64,000 nucleotides of DNA, taken from Pilimelia columellifera (lineage in GTDB: Bacteria > Actinomycetota > Actinomycetes > Mycobacteriales > Micromonosporaceae). The notes under the pieces are model-generated. The model ran no database searches and was not told the DNA's origin. It saw nothing but the letters and a program-made list of their open reading frames with translations. Positions 57,594 through 64,000 of the stretch are shown in pieces. The stretch spans positions 4,428-68,427 of the forward strand of contig NZ_BAAARY010000018.1 of the NCBI RefSeq assembly GCF_039532605.1, read 5' to 3'. The first letter of the stretch is position 1, and each line of letters begins with the position of its first letter. Made by a program: the position numbers and the translations under genes.

Positions 57594-58468
57594 CCGGGCC
57601 GGTGTACGACCTGGGCGTCGACATCGGCGGCACGAAGGTCGCGCTGCGGGCCGAGGAAGGGGACCGCCGCGGGCACGAGTCCGCGTTCCGCTGGGTGCCG
57701 GGACACGATGCCGGCCAGGACCTCGCGCTGCTCGCCGAGCGGGTGGCGGAGGTCGGCCTGCCGTTGCGGGCGGCCGGGGTGGCCCTGCCCGCGACGGTGG
57801 ACGCAGCCGGTCGGGTCAGCGCGTGGCCGAGCCGTCCGTCGTGGATCGGGCTGGCGGCCGGAGACGTGTTCGGCGCGCTCTTCGGGGCGGTCCCGGTCGC
57901 CTGGGCCGACGACGGCGACCTCGGTGCGCTCGCCGAGGCCCGCGCGGCCGGCGTCACCGACCTGCTCTACCTCGGCGTCGGTACGGGTGTCGGCGGCGGA
58001 TTCGTCCTCGGCGGCGAGCTGTGCCCGGGATCCGGCCGGGGATCCTTCGAGATCGGGCACATCGTCATCGGCGGGGGTGAGAGCTGTCGGTGTGGCCGCG
58101 ACGGATGCCTGCAGGCGGTCGCCTCAGGGCCCGCGATCCTCGACCGGGCCGCCCGCGCGCGGGGACTGCCCGTGGCGTACGAGGAACTGTGCCGGGCGGC
58201 CGTCACGGCCCCCTGGGCGATCACGGCGCTCGGCGCGGCCTATCGCGCGCTGGCTACGGCGATCGCCAGCGTGGCGGAACTGCTGCACCCGCGCCTGGTG
58301 GTCGTCGGGGGCGGCTTCCTCGCCGGCGTCCCCGGCGCCGTACCCACCCTGAACGACCACGTCGCCGGGCTGATCCGTCCTGGCCAGGAACCGCTGCCCG
58401 TACGCGCCGCCGCCCTCGGCGGACTATCCTCGCTGGCCGGCGCGATCGAACTGGCACGCACGCTGTAA
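57569..58468 (+). CDS. rifN: ROK-family kanosamine kinase
   Basis: 299 residues from GTG 57569 (overlaps rifM by 25 bases); GTG 57602 (MYDLGVDIGGTK) would be the shorter choice. ROK motifs: LGVDIGGTKVALRAEEGDRR (ATP loop), YLGVGTGVGGGFVLGGEL, EIGHIVIGGGESCRCGRDGC (zinc-binding CxCGxxGC) and VVVGGGFLAGVPG. RifN phosphorylates kanosamine to kanosamine-6-phosphate, the entry into the aminoshikimate steps. Confidence 0.92.
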   Translation: MSAGTGPLTGPVYDLGVDIGGTKVALRAEEGDRRGHESAFRWVPGHDAGQDLALLAERVAEVGLPLRAAGVALPATVDAAGRVSAWPSRPSWIGLAAGDVFGALFGAVPVAWADDGDLGALAEARAAGVTDLLYLGVGTGVGGGFVLGGELCPGSGRGSFEIGHIVIGGGESCRCGRDGCLQAVASGPAILDRAARARGLPVAYEELCRAAVTAPWAITALGAAYRALATAIASVAELLHPRLVVVGGGFLAGVPGAVPTLNDHVAGLIRPGQEPLPVRAAALGGLSSLAGAIELARTL

Positions 58469-58483
58469 AGGAGACGAGGTTTC

Positions 58484-59251
58484 ATGTCCGCAGCACCGCA
58501 GGGCGTACCGGCGTGGTGGCGCACGTTCAGGCCGGCGCCGGGCGCGCCCGTGCGGCTCGCCTGCCTGCCGCACGCCGGCGGCTCGGCCAGCTTCTACCAC
58601 CCGCTGGCCCGGGCGTTCGCCCCCGAGGTCGAGGTCCTCGCCGCCCAGTACCCGGGCCGTCAGGACCGCTACCGAGAGCCGCTCATCACGTCCCTCACCG
58701 AGCTCGCGCGGCGTTGCTTCGACGCGTTGCGGCCGTCGATCGACCGGCCCCTGATCCTGTTCGGGCACAGCATGGGCGCGCTCCTCGCGTACGAGATCGC
58801 CCTGCTCATGCAGGACGACGGCCTCCCGCCGCCGGTGCACCTGGTGGTGTCGGGCCGCCGAGCGCCGTCGCGCTACCGGAACGACCAGTTCCATCGGCTG
58901 CCGCCGGCCGGCCTCCTCGCGCAGATCCAGGCGCTCAGCGGGACCGATGCGAGCGTCCTGTCTGACCCCGAGACCCTGCGGTTGATCCTGCCGGCGGTAC
59001 GCGGCGACTACCGGGCCGTGGAGACCTATCGCCACCAGCCCGGCCGGGTGGTGCACGCCCCGTTCACGGTGCTCACCGGCACCGACGACCCGATGGTGAC
59101 CCGCGAGGAGGCGAGCGCCTGGGAGCGGCACACCGACGGGCCGGCCGCGTTCCGTTCGATGCCGGGTGGCCACTTCTTCGTCACCGACCACTTCACCGAG
59201 ATCGCGGCGTTGCTGCGGACCATTGCCGCGGACGGTGCCGGGACTCAGTGA
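58484..59251 (+). CDS. rifR: Type II thioesterase
   Basis: 255 residues from ATG 58484, with AAAGGAGAC at 58467-58475. Alpha/beta-hydrolase features: LACLPHAGGSASFYHPLARA, AAQYPGRQDRYREPL, nucleophile Ser in LFGHSMGALLAYEIAL, Asp in TGTDDPMVT and His in MPGGHFFVTDH. Stand-alone thioesterases of this type clear stalled or wrongly primed acyl groups from PKS carrier proteins (RifR in rifamycin). It ends the plus-strand operon and overlaps the converging oxidoreductase gene by 7 bases. Confidence 0.92.
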   Translation: MSAAPQGVPAWWRTFRPAPGAPVRLACLPHAGGSASFYHPLARAFAPEVEVLAAQYPGRQDRYREPLITSLTELARRCFDALRPSIDRPLILFGHSMGALLAYEIALLMQDDGLPPPVHLVVSGRRAPSRYRNDQFHRLPPAGLLAQIQALSGTDASVLSDPETLRLILPAVRGDYRAVETYRHQPGRVVHAPFTVLTGTDDPMVTREEASAWERHTDGPAAFRSMPGGHFFVTDHFTEIAALLRTIAADGAGTQ

Positions 59252-60024
59252 ACCGGCTCGGGCCGGGCAGTGCCCATGGACCGCCGGGCCGCCCGGACGA
59301 TCCGCAGGCCGCGCAGGGCGGCCCCGCCGTCCGGGCCGGCCGGTCGGCCGTCGCGGACACCGGCGAGGAAGGCCCCGAGCATAGCGGCGTCCAGGGCGGC
59401 CCCGTCGTTCGTGTCCTGCGGCCCGCGTACGTCGAGCAGACGGGGGAACGGGTCGTAGCGCACGGTCGCCCGCTCGCCGGTGAACTCCGCCGCCGTCGTA
59501 TCCCAGCCGCAGCCGAAACTGGCGACCGTCCCGCCCGGGTAGCGCACCATCAGCACGGCCGGTCCGCCACCGGGGGCGGCCTGGGCGTACACCTCTTCCG
59601 CCGGTTCGCCGTCGAGCAGGACGTCGACCAGGTCGATCAGGGTGACCGCCGCGCCGGGGCCGACTCCGTTCACCGTGCCGTTGACGGTGAGCAGCCGACC
59701 GAGCTCGCCGTCCGCGACCGCGCGGCGCAGGGCGGCGAACGTCGGACTGAACCGGATCGGAAGCGCGAGGGTCAGGCCCACACCGGCGCGCGAGCAGGCC
59801 TCGATCATGCGCTCGGCGTCCGCCTCGTTCGGGGCGAGGGGCGGCTCGCACAGCACGTGGGAGCCTGCCGCGGCGGCCTGTTCGACCAGGCCCCGGCGCT
59901 GGGCGGGATCGCCGCCGACCACCACGGCGTCCGCTCCGTCGGTGACCAGCTCCACGTCGGGCGAGTCACGCAGCCACCGGGCGTACCGTTGCGCACCGCC
60001 TCCGGCCGGGATCGCAATCCTCAT
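59245..60024 (-). CDS. Gfo/Idh/MocA-family oxidoreductase (RifS/RifT-like), short form
   Basis: 259 residues from ATG 60024, which overlaps the upstream gene's stop (ATGA). The first strand reads MRIAIPAGGGAQRYARWLRD in place of a full GxGxxG segment, so the protein is shorter than usual. The family signature survives as VLCEPPLAPNEADAERMIEA (EKP region, here EPP), VGLTLALPIRFSPTF and NGVGPGAAVTLIDLVDVLLD. Two such genes in tandem recall rifS and rifT of rifamycin, which act on macrolactam tailoring. The weak dinucleotide loop raises doubt that this copy binds NAD(P) alone; it may pair with its neighbour. Confidence 0.8.
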   Translation of the reverse strand: MRIAIPAGGGAQRYARWLRDSPDVELVTDGADAVVVGGDPAQRRGLVEQAAAAGSHVLCEPPLAPNEADAERMIEACSRAGVGLTLALPIRFSPTFAALRRAVADGELGRLLTVNGTVNGVGPGAAVTLIDLVDVLLDGEPAEEVYAQAAPGGGPAVLMVRYPGGTVASFGCGWDTTAAEFTGERATVRYDPFPRLLDVRGPQDTNDGAALDAAMLGAFLAGVRDGRPAGPDGGAALRGLRIVRAARRSMGTARPEPVH

Positions 60025-61004
60025 CGGATGGCCTCCGGCACGCGCAGCTCGACGGCGTGCCCGGTGCGGGCCGATTGCGCGGCCGCCTCGGCGAGCCGTA
60101 CCGCCGCCACCGCGTCCCGGGCGGCGACCCGCGGCGGTGGACCGCCCGCGAAGGCCGCCGCGAACTCGCGGATCTCCGCCACGAACGGCGACTCGCCGAC
60201 GTGCCGGGGCACATCTGCCGCCGCTCCGGCGGTCACCTGGAGCTCCTGCGGCAGCGCCGAGTCGTAGGAGGCCGAGCCCTCGGTGCCCACGACGTGGAAG
60301 GTGCGGTGCACCGGAATCGGCGGTGCCGCCCACCCGCCAGTCACGTGGCTGACCGCCCCGCTCGCGTGGGTCAGCACGGCGGTACCGGCCGCCACCGCCC
60401 CGGCGGGTGCCGGCGCCGCGACCTGACCCCGGTAGCAGGCGTACACCCGCACCACGTCGCCGAGGATCCACGATGCGATGTCGAGGCCGTGCAGCATCTG
60501 GTCGGTCAGGATCCCGCCGGACCCGGCGCTCGCCTCGCCCGTCCACGCCGTCGGGTGGTACGCCGTCACCCCGAACCGTCCCGCCATCGGCGAGCCGAGG
60601 GCGCCGGCCGCCACGAGCTCGCGCAACCGGGCGTATGGGGCTAGAAAGCGCGTGCCGTGGGCCGGATAGAGGACCACCCCGGCCCGTTCGGCCGCCTCGG
60701 CGATCGCCTCCGCCTCGGCGGTGGTCGCCGCCAGCGGCTTCTCGCAAACCACGTGCAGCCCGGCCGCGATGGCCGCCAGGGCGATCGGCGGGTGGGTGCC
60801 GGTCGGCGTGCAGATGTCCACCAGCCCGGCGCCGTCCAGCGCCTCGTCCAGCGAACCGGCGACCCGGGCACCGAACTCCCCGGCCAGCGCGGCCGCCCGG
60901 CCGTCGTCAGCGTACACCCGCACCTTCGCACCGACGCGCACCCACGCGTCCAGGTGGATGCGGGCGATCGGCCCAGCTCCGACCAGCGCGACCTCGACCC
61001 TCAT
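60021..61004 (-). CDS. Gfo/Idh/MocA-family oxidoreductase (RifS/RifT-like)
   Basis: 327 residues from ATG 61004. NAD(P)-binding: MRVEVALVGAGPIARIHLDA, then DICTPTGTHPPIALAAIAAG and HVVCEKPLAATTAEAEAIAE (EKP). The second domain has SGGILTDQMLHGLDIASWIL, with the His common in the family. It is full length and translationally coupled to the shorter paralogue. The pair runs against the AHBA operon, so it is controlled separately. A redox step on the macrolactam or a tailoring intermediate is likely by analogy with rifamycin; the substrate is not known. Confidence 0.87.
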   Translation of the reverse strand: MRVEVALVGAGPIARIHLDAWVRVGAKVRVYADDGRAAALAGEFGARVAGSLDEALDGAGLVDICTPTGTHPPIALAAIAAGLHVVCEKPLAATTAEAEAIAEAAERAGVVLYPAHGTRFLAPYARLRELVAAGALGSPMAGRFGVTAYHPTAWTGEASAGSGGILTDQMLHGLDIASWILGDVVRVYACYRGQVAAPAPAGAVAAGTAVLTHASGAVSHVTGGWAAPPIPVHRTFHVVGTEGSASYDSALPQELQVTAGAAADVPRHVGESPFVAEIREFAAAFAGGPPPRVAARDAVAAVRLAEAAAQSARTGHAVELRVPEAIR

Positions 61005-61128
61005 CCCGCCATTCCACCCGCCGGGCCCACCCCGTGGCATCCCCAGGTCGGGTAGGCCGGTGCGGCGGCCGTCAGGACTGCGACATCTGATGATGGCGGC
61101 GCCGGACCCCCGCGGCGACGATGACCAG

Positions 61129-61572
61129 ATGAGCGTTCTCCTACTTCTCAACGGCCCCAACCTGGGCATTCTCGGCGACCGCGAGCCGGAGATATACGGC
61201 ACGCAGACCCTGGCGGACATCGAGAAGGCGGTAGCGGAGGAGGTCCACCCGGCCGGCCTGGAGCTGCTGTCCGTCCAGCACGACGGCGAGGGCGAGCTGA
61301 TCGGGGCCGTCCACCGCCACCGGCACGACACCGTCGGCGCGATCGTCAACCCGGGCGCGCTGATGATCGCCGGGTGGGGGCTGCGTGACGCTCTCGCCGG
61401 CTACCCGCGGCCGTGGATCGAGGTGCACCTGAGCAACGTGTGGGCGCGCGAGCAGTTCCGCCACGAATCGGTGCTCGCCCCGCTGGCCTCCGGCGTCGTC
61501 GTCGGCCTCGGCGCGTACGGCTATGTCCTCGCCGCTCGGGCGCTGCTGCACCTGCGGGCCGGCGATGCCTGA
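61129..61572 (+). CDS. rifJ: Aminodehydroquinate dehydratase (type II 3-dehydroquinase)
   Basis: 147 residues from ATG 61129. Type II dehydroquinase motifs: LLLNGPNLGILGDREPEIYG (catalytic Tyr in the IYG loop), VNPGALMIAGWGLRDALAGY, and EVHLSNVWAREQFRHESVLA followed by GVVVGLGAYGYVLAARAL. The enzyme dehydrates aminodehydroquinate to aminodehydroshikimate, the substrate of AHBA synthase. It is separated from the main AHBA run by the two minus-strand oxidoreductases and overlaps the next gene by 8 bases. Confidence 0.92.
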   Translation: MSVLLLLNGPNLGILGDREPEIYGTQTLADIEKAVAEEVHPAGLELLSVQHDGEGELIGAVHRHRHDTVGAIVNPGALMIAGWGLRDALAGYPRPWIEVHLSNVWAREQFRHESVLAPLASGVVVGLGAYGYVLAARALLHLRAGDA

Positions 61573-62365
61573 CCTCCCGGCCATCGACGGTCAGACCCGG
61601 CTGTACGCTGTCCTCGGCGACCCGGTGCGGCAGGTGCGGGCGCCGGGGCTGCTGAACCCCCTGCTCGCCGAGGCCAGGCGGCGGGCGGTCGTCGTGCCCG
61701 TCCACGTGCGCGCCGCCGAGTTGCCGGGCGTGTTCCGGCTCCTGCGCGACATCGTCAACCTCGACGGGCTGTTCGTGACCGTGCCGCACAAGACGGCGAT
61801 GGCCGGTCTAGCCGACCGGCTCAGTCCGGCGGCGTCACGGATCGGCGCGGTCAACGTCGTACGGCGGGACGCCGACGGCCGGTGGACGGGCGACAACTTC
61901 GACGGCGTCGGTTTCGTCCGGGGCCTGGCGAAGGCCGGTCACACGGTCGTGGACGTGGCCGTGTGGATGGCGGGCGCGGGCGGGGCCGGTTGCGCCGTGG
62001 CGGCGGCGGTGCTCGACGCGGGCGCCCGTACGGTGGCGATCCACGACGTCGACGCGACCCGCACGGCCGAGCTCGTGGCCCGTCTCCACCGGCACTTCCC
62101 CGGCCGGGCCCGGGTGGCCGAGCCCGCTGACCTGGCAGTCGCCGGCCTAGTCGTGAACGCCACGCCGCTCGGCCTGCGCCCGGAGGATCCGCTGCCGGTG
62201 GATCCGCATCTCCTCCCGGCCGGGGCAGCGGTGGCCGACATCATCATGGAGCCGCACACGACAGCGCTGTTGCGGGCCGCCGCCGATCGCGGGCTGGCTG
62301 TGCACCACGGCATCCACATGCTCGAATGCCAGGTGGAGTGCTATCGGGGCTTTTTTGACTGGTGA
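61565..62365 (+). CDS. rifI: Shikimate/quinate dehydrogenase-like protein
   Basis: 266 residues from ATG 61565. Shikimate dehydrogenase motifs: YAVLGDPVRQVRAPGLLNPL (the usual S-x-S of the substrate pocket is altered, VRQVRAP), GLFVTVPHKTAMAGLADRL (catalytic Lys), GDNFDGVGFVRGL (Asp), the nucleotide loop GAGGAGCAVAAAVLDAG, and NATPLGLRPEDPLP. RifI-type proteins have been linked to aminoquinate/aminodehydroquinate interconversion beside AHBA biosynthesis rather than to an essential step. Its stop is followed by a strong hairpin. Confidence 0.88.
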   Translation: MPDLPAIDGQTRLYAVLGDPVRQVRAPGLLNPLLAEARRRAVVVPVHVRAAELPGVFRLLRDIVNLDGLFVTVPHKTAMAGLADRLSPAASRIGAVNVVRRDADGRWTGDNFDGVGFVRGLAKAGHTVVDVAVWMAGAGGAGCAVAAAVLDAGARTVAIHDVDATRTAELVARLHRHFPGRARVAEPADLAVAGLVVNATPLGLRPEDPLPVDPHLLPAGAAVADIIMEPHTTALLRAAADRGLAVHHGIHMLECQVECYRGFFDW

Positions 62366-62370
62366 GACCC

Positions 62371-62412
62371 GTCGGCACCCATCCGGACTCCGTCGCCCGG
62401 ATGGGTGCCGAC
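62371..62412. terminator. Strong hairpin at the end of the ansamycin locus
   Basis: A perfect 16-bp stem, GTCGGCACCCATCCGG paired with CCGGATGGGTGCCGAC, with a 10-base loop. It fills the gap between the converging rifI-like gene and the methyltransferase and probably stops transcription from both sides. There is no T-tract. Confidence 0.75.
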
Positions 62413-62417
62413 GCGTG

Positions 62418-63137
62418 CTACGCCCCGTCGCCCGGCAGGTGGGCGACCAGATGCCACGCCACGAGGTACGCCCGGCCCTGCTCGTCGGCGTCGAGCTGGT
62501 CGAACACGTCCGGGCCGTCCTGCTCGCCGGACGAGGCGAGAATGGTGCGGCGCAGCTGCTCCCGGGTCAGCGCAGTCTTGTACTTCAGCCGGGTCAGCTC
62601 GTCGATCATCCAGGGGGCGACGATGTGTGACCGCAGCTGCTCCTCGGTGATCCGCCCGGGCGTACCGTCGGGCAGTTCGTCGGCGAAGGCGATCAGGTGC
62701 AGCCGGGCGCCCGGCCGTCCGGCACGAGCGATCGCCGCGACGTACGCGGGCCGGTCCTCGTCGCCCAGGCAGTGGTAGAGCCCGCTGTCGAGGATCGTGT
62801 CGAACTGGTTGTCGTAGCCCTCCAGCACCACCGCGTCCGCCACCGCGAACGTGACCGCGACGCCGTGCGAGGCAGCCCGGGCGGTCGCCTCCCGGATCGC
62901 CGACGGCGCACCGTCCACGCCGGTGACCCGCAGCCCCCGCGCCGCTAGGGCAATCGAGTTCTCACCGAGGCCGCACCCGACGTCGAGCACCGCGCCACGG
63001 AACGCGCCCGCCGCGGCCAGCGCGACGACCTCCGGCTGAGGCGCGCCGATGTCCCACGGAACCGGCCGTTCGGCCGTCCGCCCCGGCTGGTAGGTCTGCT
63101 TGTACGCTTGCTCGAAGTTGGTCCGCGCGACGGTCAT
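62418..63137 (-). CDS. Class I SAM-dependent methyltransferase
   Basis: 239 residues from ATG 63137 (MTVARTNFEQAYKQTYQPGR), preceded by GGGAAAGG; longer in-frame starts up to 63230 lack a site. The N-terminus ends in PWDIGAPQPEVVAL, a common lead-in of thiopurine- and tellurite-type or small-molecule methyltransferases. Motif I is VLDVGCGLGENSIALAARGL, followed by VTGVDGAPSAIREA, and FDTILDSGLYHCLGDEDRPA is motif III-like. Acceptor unknown. It lies outside the terminator on the other strand, so it may not belong to the ansamycin pathway. Confidence 0.82.
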   Translation of the reverse strand: MTVARTNFEQAYKQTYQPGRTAERPVPWDIGAPQPEVVALAAAGAFRGAVLDVGCGLGENSIALAARGLRVTGVDGAPSAIREATARAASHGVAVTFAVADAVVLEGYDNQFDTILDSGLYHCLGDEDRPAYVAAIARAGRPGARLHLIAFADELPDGTPGRITEEQLRSHIVAPWMIDELTRLKYKTALTREQLRRTILASSGEQDGPDVFDQLDADEQGRAYLVAWHLVAHLPGDGA

Positions 63138-63628
63138 CTGTGCCGGCCTTTCCCGATGGCGACTCGAGCTGTGCGCTGTCATTCCACTCGCGCCGCCCTC
63201 GCCGGGGCTATCCCCAAACCGAGTAGACACACCGCCGACCGAGTGCCACAGCCAGGTCTGGTTGTCCCAGCCGTAGCTTCCAGCGACAGCCGCCGGGTAC
63301 GGCGCCTGTTGCCGGCGCTGGAGTTAGCCCAGGCGGCAGAACTGCTGCAGTCCTGCACGGTCGACGGAGCGCCGCTGACAACCCTCGGCTCGGGCAGCGG
63401 TGGGCTGTCTTGGCTGGCAGGATGGCAGGGTGCTGCTCACCATCTCGACCACCATGCAGTCGGCGTCGGATCTTGGGTTTCTGCTGGTGGGCAAGCCCTG
63501 CGAGAACACCAACCGCGAGCCGGGCACGTCTGTCGAATTCAGAGATCACCGAGGAATCCGGCAACTGAAGCATTATCGACCTGGCCACACCCGTGATCCT
63601 CATCTGCACGGAGAAGCGGGCAGACTGA
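63138..63628. other. Non-coding or decayed stretch
   Basis: No open frame here shows recognisable protein features. A minus-strand frame (about 63654-63208) could be a frameshifted continuation of the SIR2-like fragment to its right (QAKPLPNDQSARFSVQMRIT), but it has no motif I can confirm. Confidence 0.4.
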
Positions 63629-64000
63629 TCATTGGGCAGCGGCTTGGCCTGCACTTGACGGTGTGTGGCGCCGCTGCAGGGTCGCTTCGATATCTGGATC
63701 GTCGAGAACGCGTGCCCCGATCACAAGGAATGGCTCTGTAGCTATCGCCCCTGCGAGAACCGAATTCCAGACAGGATGACGCTCGGCCGACTTGTGGTAC
63801 TCGGAGAACGAGAAGACGATCGGACTGGGAGATTTTGTCGCAACAGTTCCGTGTAGATGAATTATTTGCAGGTCGCCGTGCTCTATGTAGCTATCAGTCC
63901 AGTTTAGACCGTGTGTCATTTGGGGTTGTTGCAGCGCCTGGTCGTTCGTTGAGCTGGTGTGGATGATGTTCAGAAGTACTGCCCCGAACCGTTGTGGCAG
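63629..64000 (-). CDS. SIR2-like domain protein fragment (5' partial at the window edge)
   Basis: The minus-strand frame is open from the right edge to a stop at 63629, about 123 residues. The segment IEHGDLQIIHLHGTVATKSP, IVFSFSEYHKSAERHPVWNS, then PFLVIGARVLDDPDIEATLQ resembles the middle of SIR2-family domains found in prokaryotic defence proteins (HLHG, EY, and the ...VIG...D.DI... strand). The stop after SSAGQAAAQ is early for such proteins, so it may be truncated or frameshifted. The start lies outside the window. Confidence 0.45.
   Translation of the reverse strand: MPQRFGAVLLNIIHTSSTNDQALQQPQMTHGLNWTDSYIEHGDLQIIHLHGTVATKSPSPIVFSFSEYHKSAERHPVWNSVLAGAIATEPFLVIGARVLDDPDIEATLQRRHTPSSAGQAAAQ

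Noticed and set aside
63208..63654. Gene on the minus strand between the methyltransferase and the SIR2-like fragment
   Set aside because: No motif, no ribosome-binding site, and partly overlaps the SIR2-like frame. It might be a frameshifted continuation, but evidence is too weak to call.

Overview
The window is about 64 kb of very GC-rich DNA from an actinomycete. It holds most of a rifamycin-type ansamycin locus. The evidence is a complete gene set for 3-amino-5-hydroxybenzoic acid (AHBA), a type I PKS whose loading module begins with an acyl-AMP ligase, and an arylamine-N-acetyltransferase-like amide synthase straight after the terminal PKS module. Frequent gtacg-rich codons suggest Micromonosporaceae, but I cannot assign a genus.

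Layout. At 1-5.6 kb lie tailoring genes and decayed genes: an MhpA/Rif-Orf19-like flavin monooxygenase cut by the window edge, a frameshifted luciferase-like monooxygenase, a PrmC-related methyltransferase, an AMP-ligase remnant, an MbtH-like protein, an O-methyltransferase and a P450. At 5.7-20.7 kb is a three-module terminal PKS (methylmalonyl, malonyl, methylmalonyl), followed by the amide synthase, a PapA5/Rif-Orf20-like acyltransferase, a quinone oxidoreductase and an FMN reductase. At 24.7-29.6 kb is an insertion-sequence island: three elements in a row separated by CTAG tetranucleotides, with a fourth element nested in the middle one. At 29.7-35.9 kb are a CaiB-type CoA-transferase, a frameshifted SDR and an acyl-CoA carboxylase beta subunit, facing a LuxR regulator coupled to an acyl-CoA dehydrogenase. 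A divergent promoter region of about 950 bp precedes the starter PKS (36.85-52.28 kb; loading A-KR*-ACP plus three modules). At 52.3-62.4 kb are the orthologues of rifG, H, K, L, M and N, a type II thioesterase, two Gfo/Idh/MocA oxidoreductases on the opposite strand, and rifJ and rifI. The right edge holds a methyltransferase and part of a SIR2-like gene.

How it works together (inference). AHBA made by the rifG-N/J/I set is loaded on the starter PKS and extended by modules with AT order methylmalonyl-malonyl-methylmalonyl. That is the order of RifA, which builds the naphthalenic core. The chain would then pass to the terminal three modules, whose AT order matches rifamycin modules 8-10, and be released as a macrolactam. 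No equivalent of RifB/RifC (modules 4-7) is visible. If the set in this window is complete, the product would be a short ansamycin made with six extension modules. Other PKS genes could lie left of the window.

Sequence-quality caveat. Several genes carry frameshifts. Two KS domains of the starter PKS lack about 18-19 residues at the same place, immediately after a 126-bp near-identical repeat, which looks like a mis-join. Resolve these before treating any of the affected genes as dead.
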